This document shows positions 1 to 6,378 of a DNA stretch of 14,836 nucleotides, in pieces. The notes under the pieces are model-generated. The model saw only the letters and a list, made by a program, of their open reading frames with translations, had not been told where the DNA came from and did no database searches. The translations under genes and the position numbers were made by a program. The DNA is from JBBRYW01 sp038237235 (GTDB lineage Bacteria; Actinomycetota; Thermoleophilia; Gaiellales; Gaiellaceae): assembly GCA_038237235.1 (NCBI GenBank), contig JBBRYW010000080.1, forward strand, positions 1-14,836. Reading direction: 5' to 3'. Within the stretch, counting starts at the first letter, position 1; each line of letters begins with the position of its first letter.

Positions 1-496
1 CGGAGACGCGGGCCAGGACGGCGCCCCCGCCGTTTCGCCGTGGATCGGATGGCTCGTCCAGCTCGCCGAGGGGCTCTCCGCCGAAAGCGACACGCTGGAC
101 GTCGCCGCAGTCGCGAAGATCTGTGTCTCCGACGGGAGCCACGTCAAGGTCGTCGACATTCGCCCGAACCTCGACCAGCTCGTCAGGCGAGCACGCCATC
201 AGCGGTGCGCGAAGCTCCTCCTCCATACCTGCGCCCGCAAGGAGGTCGGCGAGCCTGGGCGCGGCCTCCTCGATCCACTCGAGTCGCGGCAGCCGGTCCC
301 GGTCGCGAAAGGCGGCTCGAAGCCGCTCGACCGCCTCACGGTCGGGCTCGACGTCGCCGTTCGGGATCGCGTAATTCAGAAAACGCAGTTCGTCGGAAGG
401 GGTGAGGTACACGGTGAAAGGCGGCACGGCAAGCACGTCGTGGCCCTGCTCTACTATCGCCCGCAGCGCCGCCTGGAGGCGGGCCGGATCACTCAC
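1..496 (-). CDS. GNAT family N-acetyltransferase, N-terminal part (runs off the left edge)
   Basis: The frame opens with GTG at 496-494 and stays open for 165 codons to the window edge. The start overlaps the stop of the DUF177 gene (GTGA, four bases), so the two are probably translationally coupled. The translation contains VPPFTVYLTPSDELRFLNYA near residues 25-44, LPRLEWIEEAAPRLADLL, then GMEEELRAPLMACSPDEL, and ends near GGGAVLARVS. I associate this pattern with actinobacterial GNAT acetyltransferases, in which a variable N-terminal half precedes the acetyl-CoA-binding core. The core with its R/Q-x-x-G-x-G/A loop lies outside the window, so the family call rests on the N-terminal pattern only. 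The substrate cannot be predicted. In most actinobacteria rpmF (ribosomal protein L32) follows DUF177, so a GNAT here is unusual. Confidence 0.7.
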   Translation of the reverse strand, partial: MSDPARLQAALRAIVEQGHDVLAVPPFTVYLTPSDELRFLNYAIPNGDVEPDREAVERLRAAFRDRDRLPRLEWIEEAAPRLADLLAGAGMEEELRAPLMACSPDELVEVRANVDDLDVAPVGDTDLRDCGDVQRVAFGGEPLGELDEPSDPRRNGGGAVLARVS

Positions 497-1002
497 AGCC
501 GTTCACGAAGCTCGGCGAGCGCCGCCCAGCGCGGATCGGAACGCTCCACCTCGTGCTCGTGGCGCTCCTCGTTCAGGTCGGCGCCGCACACCGGGCAGAG
601 GCCCGCGCAATCGGGCCGACAGAGGATCTGCTCGGGCAGGGCGAGCGCGAGAAGATCGCGCGCCCAGGCCGAGACGTCGAGCATGTCGTCGCTCACGTAG
701 GGGGTACGAAGCTCCTCGTCGTCGCCCGGGTCGGTGGCCTGGTACTCGCTGCCGCTGAGCGGGAGATCGATCACCGCGTCGTCCAGGCAGCGGTAGCAGG
801 GGCCGTGCAGGCGCCCGTGGAAGCCGAGCTGGAAGACGGTGCCACTGGTAGCGCGCGTAATCGCTAGCTCGCCGTCCACGTTCTGGGGCACGGGCAGGTA
901 ACGCTGACCGCCGAGGTCGAACGGCTCGAGCTCGATCTCGTGCGGCGCGCGGTGCTGCTCGCCCGGTCGTAACTTGAGCGTGCGCAGGCTGAACCCGGTC
1001 AT
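493..1002 (-). CDS. DUF177 (YceD-type) protein
   Basis: This 169-aa protein starts with ATG at 1002-1000 and reads MTGFSLRTLKLRPGEQ. It matches the DUF177/YceD family, usually encoded next to rpmF and linked to 23S rRNA and ribosome assembly in other organisms. The C-terminal half has a cysteine cluster, CRPDCAGLCPVCGAD (C-x3-C-x3-C-x2-C), typical of actinobacterial members and suggestive of metal binding; another pair, CYRC, lies near residue 69. The same frame is open upstream to 1596, but the family N terminus begins at this ATG. No Shine-Dalgarno is visible. A TAACCT hexamer ends eight bases before the ATG, so it may be read from a leaderless transcript. It lies 32 bp after the coiled-coil gene and overlaps the GNAT start. 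Confidence 0.9.
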   Translation of the reverse strand: MTGFSLRTLKLRPGEQHRAPHEIELEPFDLGGQRYLPVPQNVDGELAITRATSGTVFQLGFHGRLHGPCYRCLDDAVIDLPLSGSEYQATDPGDDEELRTPYVSDDMLDVSAWARDLLALALPEQILCRPDCAGLCPVCGADLNEERHEHEVERSDPRWAALAELRERL

Positions 1003-1010
1003 CGAGGGCC

Positions 1011-1016
1011 AGGTTA
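1011..1016 (-). promoter_or_regulatory. candidate -10 hexamer (TAACCT) for a leaderless DUF177 transcript
   Basis: TAACCT on the minus strand is followed by eight bases and then the ATG at 1002. The spacing fits transcription starting at or next to the start codon. There is no Shine-Dalgarno and no convincing -35. The gene could equally be read from the upstream transcript. Confidence 0.3.
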
Positions 1017-1034
1017 GCCGAGCGGTCGAAGCAG

Positions 1035-1544
1035 CTAGTAGGGCGGCTCCGAGCCGTTGCCGGCGTCGATCGATGGTACGCCCGCGACGACGGATTCCTG
1101 CGAGCGCTCCTGCAGCCGCTCGCGGCCCCGCTTGACCGCACCGAGGAACTTGTCGAGGTTCGTCTCGAGCGTGGAGAGGATGCTGTCTGCCCAATCCTCC
1201 ATCTCGAGACGTGTCTCGCGCGCTGTGCGGCGGGACTCGTCGACGATCTCCTGTGCCTGGCGCTCGGCCATCTTGACGATCTCGGTCTGCGAGGCCTCGC
1301 GCGCGGCCTGCTCGCGCGCCTCCCCGAGGATGCGATCGACCTCGCGCTTTGCCTCGGCCAGCATCTCCTGCCGCTCCTTGACGATCCAGCGCGCCTGCTT
1401 GATCTCCTCGGGAATCGTGGCTCGCATCTGGTCGAGAATGTCGTAGATTTCCTCGCGGTCGATGCGCACCTGGTCGGTCAGCGGCACGGCCTTCGCGTTG
1501 TGCACGAGGTCGTCCAGCTTGTCGATGAGAACGAGTACGTCCAT
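1035..1544 (-). CDS. coiled-coil ATP synthase b-subunit-like protein (Rv2927c-type)
   Basis: This 169-aa protein begins MDVLVLIDKLDDLVHNAKAV. It is highly charged and helical from about residue 28 to 150 (IDREEIYDILDQMRATIPEEIK, then AEAKREVDRILGEAREQA and later helices), predicting a long coiled coil. It has no membrane segment and no cysteine. The N terminus and coiled coil resemble the DivIVA/ATP-synthase-b-like proteins found between coaD and DUF177 in actinobacteria (Rv2927c in Mycobacterium). Their role is unclear; a scaffold or cell-envelope function is often suspected. The start is fixed by the conserved MDVLVLIDKLD opening. No Shine-Dalgarno is visible, and a TACACT hexamer ends eight bases upstream. 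The 130-bp gap to coaD suggests its own promoter. Confidence 0.85.
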   Translation of the reverse strand: MDVLVLIDKLDDLVHNAKAVPLTDQVRIDREEIYDILDQMRATIPEEIKQARWIVKERQEMLAEAKREVDRILGEAREQAAREASQTEIVKMAERQAQEIVDESRRTARETRLEMEDWADSILSTLETNLDKFLGAVKRGRERLQERSQESVVAGVPSIDAGNGSEPPY

Positions 1545-1549
1545 GGCGC

Positions 1550-1563
1550 GTCAGTGTACTGAC
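1550..1563 (-). promoter_or_regulatory. candidate promoter with a 14-bp inverted repeat upstream of the coiled-coil gene
   Basis: The sequence gtcagt-gt-actgac (1550-1563) is an inverted repeat with perfect 6-bp arms, five bases upstream of the ATG at 1544. On the minus strand it contains TACACT (1558-1553), a fair actinobacterial -10 placed eight bases from the start codon. It could be an operator over a leaderless promoter. Chance is not excluded because there is only one copy. Confidence 0.3.
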
Positions 1564-1644
1564 TCTGCCGGAAGTGCATTCGTTGGGTCGGATCACATGC
1601 GGGCGGTGACGCGGTAGCGCACGATCCAGCGACCCGGCGTACGA

Positions 1645-1661
1645 GTCGTCGGTCCGACGAC
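1645..1661 (-). terminator. hairpin just after coaD, possible weak terminator
   Basis: The arms gtcgtcgg (1645-1652) and ccgacgac (1654-1661) are perfect complements around one base, so the realistic stem is six pairs with a five-base loop. It begins 13 bases after the coaD stop in the direction of transcription. There is no U-run, so termination is uncertain, but a separate promoter for the next gene would fit. Confidence 0.3.
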
Positions 1662-1674
1662 GCTTCGTAAACGC

Positions 1675-2205
1675 CTACTCCTGCGGCGACACGGGCGCGC
1701 CCGGCCTGCCGTCGGGAAACAGCTCCTTGAAGCGGCGGGCGACGGGCGCGGGAACAAGCTCGTCGACCTCACCGCCGAAGGACGCGATCTCCTTCACGCC
1801 GCTCGAGGAGACGAAGCTGTACCGCGGCCGGGCCATCACGTACATCGTCTCGACCTCGGGCGCAAGGATCCGGTTCAGGTGGTTCATCTGGAATTCCCAC
1901 TCGAAGTCCGAGATGGCACGAAGACCCTTCACCATCGTCTTCGCCCCCCAGCGGCGCGCGAACTCGACGACGAGCTCGGCGAAGACCTCCACCTCGACGT
2001 TCTCGCGATCGGCAAGCGCCTCGCGGAGAAACTCGACGCGCTCCTCGACCGTGAACATCAGCGACTTGTGCTGCGGGTCGCGGACGACGCCCACGACGAC
2101 TCGATCGAAGATCGAGGCCGCGCGCGTGATCGTGTCGAGGTGGCCGAGAGTGACCGGATCGAAGACGCCCGGGCAGATGGCGGTGACGGGAGCGTCGGAG
2201 CTCAA
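1675..2205 (-). CDS. coaD: phosphopantetheine adenylyltransferase
   Basis: CoaD joins 4'-phosphopantetheine and ATP to form dephospho-CoA and pyrophosphate, the penultimate step of coenzyme A synthesis in the cytoplasm. The 176-aa product shows the nucleotidyltransferase motif CPGVFDPVTLGHLD (residues 11-24, TxGH at 19-22), MVKGLRAISDFEWEFQM (91-107) with the substrate-binding Lys-Gly-Leu-Arg, and the SSSGVKEIA stretch (133-141). Length is close to the usual 160-175 aa. The start is TTG at 2205-2203; an in-frame stop lies a few codons upstream and no ATG or GTG precedes the conserved motif. Upstream there is only a weak AGG. It follows rsmD by 97 bp, a conserved actinobacterial pairing. Confidence 0.96.
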   Translation of the reverse strand: MSSDAPVTAICPGVFDPVTLGHLDTITRAASIFDRVVVGVVRDPQHKSLMFTVEERVEFLREALADRENVEVEVFAELVVEFARRWGAKTMVKGLRAISDFEWEFQMNHLNRILAPEVETMYVMARPRYSFVSSSGVKEIASFGGEVDELVPAPVARRFKELFPDGRPGAPVSPQE

Positions 2206-2250
2206 CGGCCGACCTGCTGACGATCAACGTGTCGACCGGTCGGTTCATGC

Positions 2251-2277
2251 GGACGCACGGGCAGAGCCCGTGCGTCC
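2251..2277 (-). other. perfect 12-bp stem-loop between rsmD and coaD
   Basis: ggacgcacgggc (2251-2262) pairs without mismatch with gcccgtgcgtcc (2266-2277) around a three-base loop. On the transcript it lies after the rsmD stop and about 46 bases before the coaD start. There is no U-tract. It may be a processing site, an mRNA stabiliser or attenuator, or a rho-independent terminator lacking a tail. Confidence 0.6.
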
Positions 2278-2284
2278 TGAAGTC

Positions 2285-2302
2285 GACACCGCAAGCGGTG
2301 TC
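2285..2302 (-). other. stem-loop directly abutting the rsmD stop
   Basis: gacaccgc (2285-2292) and gcggtgtc (2295-2302) are perfect complements; a realistic fold is six pairs with a six-base loop. It starts immediately after the rsmD stop codon (2305-2303) and precedes the larger stem-loop at 2251-2277, making a tandem pair. Confidence 0.5.
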
Positions 2303-2845
2303 TCATGCGTGCTCGAAGAGAGTGATCCGGGCGGATCCGTACCGGCGGGTCGTCCGCTTGTGGAGAGGCAGCTCCGGCTCCTCCTTCGCGTCCGTCTCGA
2401 CGACGAGCAGGCCATTGGCCGCGAGGACGGCGGGAAGGGAGGTCGACAGCATGATTTGCAGCGAGGAAAACATCCGGTAGGGCGGGTCGACGAGAACGAG
2501 ATCGTATCGCCTGTCCGCCGCGGCCTCGGATGCGAGGGCCCAACCCGCATCCGCGCAGATCACAGTCGCGCCCCTCAGCCGCAGCCTGTCGAGGTTTCGC
2601 TCGATCGTCCGGCAGGCGTTGCGGCTCGACTCGACGAAGAGGGCGCGGTCGGCGCCGCGCGAGAGCGCTTCGAGACCCAGCGCGCCCGACCCCGCGTAGA
2701 GGTCGAGCACCGACGCCCCGTCCACCGGCCCGATCAGGGTGAAGGCGGCCTCGCGCGCGCGATCGCCGGTCGGCCGCGTGTCGAGGCCCGTCGGCGCGGC
2801 GATGGTGTGACCCTTCCGGGAGCCGGCGATGATGCGCACGCCCAC
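2303..2845 (-). CDS. rsmD: 16S rRNA (guanine(966)-N2)-methyltransferase
   Basis: RsmD methylates N2 of G966 in 16S rRNA, using S-adenosylmethionine, on the assembling small subunit. The 180-aa product has MGVRIIAGSRKGH at the N terminus, TRPTGDRAREAAF (23-35), the SAM-binding motif DLYAGSGALGLEALSRG (48-64) and the catalytic DPPY (120-123). The length matches the family. The start is GTG at 2845-2843; a second GTG two codons in is possible. It is 22 bp downstream of the beta-propeller gene on the same strand, so the two may be cotranscribed, and it precedes coaD. The recG gene that often sits next to rsmD in actinobacteria is about 11.7 kb away here. Confidence 0.95.
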   Translation of the reverse strand: MGVRIIAGSRKGHTIAAPTGLDTRPTGDRAREAAFTLIGPVDGASVLDLYAGSGALGLEALSRGADRALFVESSRNACRTIERNLDRLRLRGATVICADAGWALASEAAADRRYDLVLVDPPYRMFSSLQIMLSTSLPAVLAANGLLVVETDAKEEPELPLHKRTTRRYGSARITLFEHA

Positions 2846-2867
2846 ATTGTCGGCAATCGGACGTCAG

Positions 2868-3872
2868 TCAGGCGCGCAGCACAAGGCAAGCATCGTGCGA
2901 CGACGCGGCGACCTGGACGCGGTGCTGGAGCCGCCCCGTCGCGTCGAGGACGCAGAGCGTTCCACGGTCGAGCGAGGGAGTGAGAATCACTCGCCAGCCC
3001 TGCTGCACGTTGTACGAGCCGACGGGCACGTTCGTCCTCCGCATCACCCGCCCCGTGTCGAGTGCGTGGACGTGCAGCGTGCCGTCGTCACCGCTCGTGA
3101 CGTAGGCGTGCCTCCCGGAGAACGTCACGTGCTGCGGCGGAGCGTCGGCCTTCAGCCCGAGGAGGACGTGGCCGCTGCGAGCGTCGTAGATCGCGAGCGC
3201 GCCGCGATCGCCGGACGTCATCCAGACCTGACGGCCGCCGGGCGTGAAGCCGACGTCGTGCGCGAGGAACGGAGGCGTGATGCGATGCAGGAGCCTCGGC
3301 CGCGCCGGGTTGCGCACGTCGACGATCGCGACGTGCTCGGCCTTCGAGCCGAGCGAGACCCACACGAGTCGCCCGGTCGGGTCGCGGGAGATGTGCCGCG
3401 CCGGGCCGCCGAGCGCAAGCCGGCCGAGGATGCGGCCGCTCCAGACGTCGATCGAGACGACCTCGCCACGCTTCGAGTCGGTGACGAACCCGTGGCGCGC
3501 GTCCGGATGAGCGGCCGTGTACCGCGGCTCGGTGAAGTCGTGCAGGACGTGGCGCACCTTCAGCGCGACGCCGTCGAGCAGCGACACTGCGCCCTCCTTC
3601 GTGTGCGCGACGACCCCGATCCGGTAGCCGACGCTCTCGATGCTGCGGGGCCCGGGCAGCGTCGGCGTCCTGTGAACGATCCGCCCGGTGATGACATCGA
3701 CGGCGGCAACGTGCGACTCCGTGTCCGCGGTCACGAGCGCGAGCGGCTTCGGGTCGACGCCGCCGGCGAGGCCGGCGAGCGCGTCGGGCGAAAGACGCAG
3801 AGCGAGGGGCGCGGCGGCTGCAGCAACAAGGAACTCGCGTCGATCCACATCCTCTCTACGGCCGCGGCGCAT
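2868..3872 (-). CDS. Tat-exported seven-repeat beta-propeller protein (YVTN-like)
   Basis: The 334-aa product starts MRRGRREDVDRREFLVAAAAAPLAL. The DRREFLV twin-arginine motif (about residues 10-16) followed by an Ala/Leu-rich stretch is a Tat signal, so a folded protein is exported. I can count seven blade-like units, each a beta stretch plus a D-x-x-[ST/N]-G-[RH]-[VI] turn: VDVITGRIV, LLDGVALKV, IDVWSGRIL, VDVRNPARP, IYDARSGHV, VHALDTGRV and LDATGRLQH. This fits a seven-bladed propeller of the YVTN/YncE type, which often binds ligands or partners or holds a cofactor enzyme site. No catalytic residues can be named. The ATG at 3872 has GGGGGA seven bases upstream. An internal GTG at codon 9 would keep the Tat motif. 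It is 22 bp upstream of rsmD. Role unknown. Confidence 0.8.
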   Translation of the reverse strand: MRRGRREDVDRREFLVAAAAAPLALRLSPDALAGLAGGVDPKPLALVTADTESHVAAVDVITGRIVHRTPTLPGPRSIESVGYRIGVVAHTKEGAVSLLDGVALKVRHVLHDFTEPRYTAAHPDARHGFVTDSKRGEVVSIDVWSGRILGRLALGGPARHISRDPTGRLVWVSLGSKAEHVAIVDVRNPARPRLLHRITPPFLAHDVGFTPGGRQVWMTSGDRGALAIYDARSGHVLLGLKADAPPQHVTFSGRHAYVTSGDDGTLHVHALDTGRVMRRTNVPVGSYNVQQGWRVILTPSLDRGTLCVLDATGRLQHRVQVAASSHDACLVLRA

Positions 3873-4390
3873 GGGCAGGTCCCCCGCTGCTCAAGGCATG
3901 CCTCGTCTATGAAGGGGCGGGGCACAGCGATTGCGTCCGCAGGAGGGAGAACAGGGAGCTGAGTTGCGCCAGGGAGTCGCCGTAGGAGAGCCTGTCGTCG
4001 CGGAGGACGTTGCAGTAGTTCATAGGCGATGTGCGAGGCCGTTTCCGATGCTCATGGACTCATCCCTGCCAGGTCGCGTTTGACCTGCCATGCTGACGGG
4101 TGATATGTGGTGAGCAGGCGTCGACCGGATGGTGCATGGCCTGCTCTTTCTGTTCAGTTTTGCGCGCAGGCTTCGCTGGCGGGCCGTGGCCGGGTGAAAA
4201 CGGTGGATGATGTGGGGTGGTCGTTCGCTGACGTCGCGTTGTTCTTGGCGCCTTGAGCCCGTGGTTCAGTTTGAGGTCGGGGCCTCGCCCGGATCCCGGG
4301 CCCTGCCGCCGTGAGCGCGCTCCTTAGACTCGTCTGTTTCCGAGGTCCCGTGCGGGCGACGGTTCTGTTGTCGTCGAGCGGGAGGTCGTG
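3873..4390. other. 518-bp gene-free stretch, probable IS110 left end
   Basis: I see no convincing gene here on either strand. Codon usage of the open frames lacks the usual third-position bias, and the sequence is less GC-rich than its surroundings. It holds three short perfect inverted repeats: caggtc/gacctg (4070-4087), gagcaggc/gcctgctc (4112-4146) and gcccgg/ccgggc (4287-4301). In IS110-subgroup elements the long non-coding end lies upstream of the transposase and encodes a bridge RNA. The right part of this stretch is therefore the expected place for the element's left end. The left part must contain the upstream region of the beta-propeller gene. I cannot place the exact IS boundary. 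Confidence 0.5.
4070..4146 (+). ncRNA. candidate remnant bridge-RNA region (two stem-loops)
   Basis: Two stem-loops lie side by side about 250-320 bp upstream of the transposase start: caggtc-6 nt-gacctg (4070-4087) and gagcaggc-19 nt-gcctgctc (4112-4146). IS110 elements carry a structured guide RNA with internal loops in this position. Neither the loops nor a core dinucleotide could be matched to target and donor from sequence alone, so this is position plus folding only. Confidence 0.2.
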
Positions 4391-5610
4391 ATGGATGTGA
4401 TCGTGCAGCGTTAGAGCGAGCTGGACGTGCACAAGGCGCAGGTGACGGCGTGCGTTCGCGTGCCGGGCGAGCGCTTCGAGCGCGTCGAGCAGTTCGCCAC
4501 GACGGTCAGAGGGCTGCTGGTACTGGGCGACTGGCTGAAGGCGCACGCGGTCACGCACGTGGTGATGGAGGCCACCGGCGACTACTGGCAGCCGATCTGG
4601 CATCTGCTCGAAAGCGATTTTGAGTTGATGCTGTTCAACGCCCCCGATGTCAAGCAGGTCCCTGGCCGCAAGACCGACGTCTCGGACTCCGTGTGGCTGT
4701 GCCGGTTGGCTGAGGCCGGGCTGCTCAGGGCGAGCTTTGTGCCGCGCAAGCCGATCCGCGAACCTTCGGCTGCTGACGCGCTACCGGCGCACCCAGATCG
4801 CCGAGCGCAAGCGCGAGCCCAGCGGCTGCACAAGGCACTGGAGGACACGGGCATCAAGCTCGACTGCGTCGCGACCGACATCCTGGGCAAGTCCGGCCGC
4901 GCGATGCTCGACGCGCTCGTCGCGGGCACCACCGACCCCGAGCTGCTCGCCGAGCTGGCCAGGGGCAAGCTGCGCAAGATGATCTCCGCGGTGCGCAATG
5001 TTCTGGAGGCCGCTTCGAGGCGCTGCACGCGCTGCTTATCGGCGCGATCCTCGCCCACCTCGACTTCCTCGACGAGCAGATCGACCGGCTCTCAGACGCG
5101 ATCGGGGAGCAGATCCGCCCTTTCGCCGCAGCGGTTGAGCTGTTGTGCACGATCCCCCGCTGTCGCGCAGCGCACGGCCGAGTGATCATCGCCGAGATCG
5201 GCACCGACATGACCGTGTTCCCGACGGCCGGGCACCTGGCCTCGTGGGCCGGCCAGTGCCCTGGCAACGACCAGTCGGCCGGCAAACGCCGATCCGGACG
5301 GACCCGAAAGGGCTCCAAGAGCCTCAACGCCGCGCTCAAGGACGTCGCGATGGCCGCGCTGCGCACCACGACAGCTACCTGCAAGCGCTCTATCGACGCA
5401 AGAAACCACAGCTCGGCCACGGCCGCGCGCTCGGCGCCGTCAAACACTCGATGATCTGCGCCTGTGGCAGATGCTCACGACCGGCGAGCTCTACCGCGAA
5501 GCAGGCGGCGACTACTACAGCCGCCGCAACCCGAACGTCAGGCCAAACGCCTCGTCGCCCAGCTCGAACGCCTCGGGCACATCGTCACCCTGCAGGAGGC
5601 AGCTGCGTAG
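4391..5610 (+). pseudogene. IS110-family transposase, decayed by one nonsense codon and eight indels
   Basis: The ancestral product of about 405 aa can be read by hopping frames. ATG 4391 has GGGAGG five bases upstream and gives MDVIVQR, then an in-frame TAG at 4412-4414, then SELDVHKAQVTACV. The RuvC-like DEDD residues remain: Asp in LDVHK, Glu in VVMEATGDYW, and two Asp in GRKTDVSDS. The Tnp20 domain follows, with LCTIP, IIAEIGTDM, FPTAGHLASWAG and a serine in NDQSAGKRRSGRT. Single-base indels lie near 4763 (+), 4818 (-), 5008 (-), 5157 (+), 5180 (-), 5366 (-), 5464 (-) and 5530 (-). The frame they produce ends at TAG 5608-5610 after LGHIVTLQEAA. Such elements recombine DNA with a bridge RNA, leaving no large target duplication. 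This copy cannot make an intact enzyme. Confidence 0.93.
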
Positions 5611-5634
5611 GGCTCAGGCGTGTTTCCCCTTAGC
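4391..5634 (+). mobile_element. IS110-family insertion sequence remnant
   Basis: The element consists of the decayed transposase plus non-coding flanks. Only 24 bp separate the ancestral transposase stop from the end of the next, converging gene, so the right end must be short or partly lost. A long left flank and short right flank are the normal IS110-subgroup layout. The left boundary lies somewhere in 3873-4390 and is not resolved. The coordinates given are therefore a minimum. Confidence 0.7.
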
Positions 5635-6279
5635 TCACGCGCCGGTCAGGCTTCCTACCCTGATCGCGGTCACGGTGACATCGGTGGCCGTTACGGTCCT
5701 CCCCTTCGAGTAGGAGCCGCACCTGAGCTCGACACTCCCCGGCGCCGCGAACTCGTGAACGATGAGGTGCGAGAGCGTGGCTGTCGACGGTGCTGTAGCT
5801 CCTGCAGGGAAGGTCGCACTACTCGTGTCGGTGCTCCCGCCGGCGATCAACTGACAGTGGACGCCCGAGTCGTTAGGGACCGAGAGGTGAGCCTTTGCCC
5901 AGATCACGTACGTGCCCGGCTTGGGGACCGAGAGACCGGTGACGGTCAAGTCGCCATCGCCGATCTTGAGCACGACCGAGCCGACGGAGCGCGAGAAGGC
6001 GTCGCTGGGGCCCACGGGCCCGGCAGCTCCGGCGGGGCCTGCAGCTCCGGCGGGGCCGGCCGCGCCGGAAAAGCCGCGGGGGCCCCGGGGTCCGCGGGGG
6101 ATCTGACCGTCCCCGAAGTCCTTTTTCAGGAGCGATTTGTCGACCACCTGCGCACTGCCGACGGTGTTCGGCGCAAGCGCGTTGACGGCGGCGACGCCCG
6201 TGCCCGTGAGCCCGGCGAGGAGCCCGAGGGTCGCGACGACCATGGCGGGCGAGGGGCGAAATCGTGCGATGGAGCTCAT
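5635..6279 (-). CDS. secreted collagen-like protein (copy 1)
   Basis: The 214-aa product begins MSSIARFRPSPAMVVATLGLL, a signal-anchor or signal peptide, followed by ALAPNTVGSAQVVDKSLLKKDF. Gly-X-Y repeats follow from about residue 59: GPRGPRGFSGAAGPAGAAGP, ending in VGPSDAFSRS. The remainder is a beta-rich globular domain with cysteines in VHCQLIAGG and LRCGSYSKG, ending VTAIRVGSLTGA. This layout is common in Thermoleophilia surface proteins; the function is unknown. ATG 6279 was chosen because AGGAGG stands five bases upstream; the frame is open further to 6378 without a better start. It is a paralogue of the next gene, 99 bp away, and its end almost touches the IS110 remnant. Confidence 0.85.
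   Translation of the reverse strand: MSSIARFRPSPAMVVATLGLLAGLTGTGVAAVNALAPNTVGSAQVVDKSLLKKDFGDGQIPRGPRGPRGFSGAAGPAGAAGPAGAAGPVGPSDAFSRSVGSVVLKIGDGDLTVTGLSVPKPGTYVIWAKAHLSVPNDSGVHCQLIAGGSTDTSSATFPAGATAPSTATLSHLIVHEFAAPGSVELRCGSYSKGRTVTATDVTVTAIRVGSLTGA
6023..6058. repeat. 18-bp tandem repeat encoding Gly-X-Y triplets
   Basis: The unit gcagctccggcggggcc plus one base occurs twice in a row (6023-6040 and 6041-6058). It encodes the GPAGAA hexapeptide repeated in the collagen-like region of the overlapping gene. Such a repeat can expand or contract by slippage without changing the frame. Confidence 0.85.
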
Positions 6280-6284
6280 GCGTT

Positions 6285-6290
6285 CCTCCT
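6285..6290 (-). promoter_or_regulatory. Shine-Dalgarno AGGAGG of collagen-like copy 1
   Basis: AGGAGG is five bases before ATG 6279, the same sequence and spacing as at 6957-6962 and 10356-10361. It decides the start against a longer open frame. Confidence 0.85.
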
Positions 6291-6378
6291 GTCTAGGTCG
6301 ACGTCGCGGTCGTCGCCGGGGGGTCGTGGCGCGCTCATGCTCATGCGGCCTCGGCGCACCCCGGCGACGAAAAGACAA

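Noticed and set aside
1003..1596. N-terminal extension of the DUF177 frame
   Set aside because: It overlaps the coiled-coil gene in another frame and the family start is MTGFSLRTLKL at 1002.
1727..2983. 418-codon plus-strand frame
   Set aside because: It runs opposite coaD and rsmD, whose motifs are unmistakable; it is an artefact of high GC.
2829..3962. 377-codon plus-strand frame
   Set aside because: It lies antisense to the propeller gene and is rich in Arg, Asp and Val without domain features.
4391..5610. Programmed frameshifting of the IS110 transposase
   Set aside because: Eight shifts in both directions plus a stop codon cannot be programmed; decay explains all of them.
6280..6378. 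Longer start for collagen-like copy 1 (TTG 6378)
   Set aside because: The extension is Arg/Pro-rich with no export signal, while ATG 6279 has an ideal AGGAGG and aligns with its paralogue.
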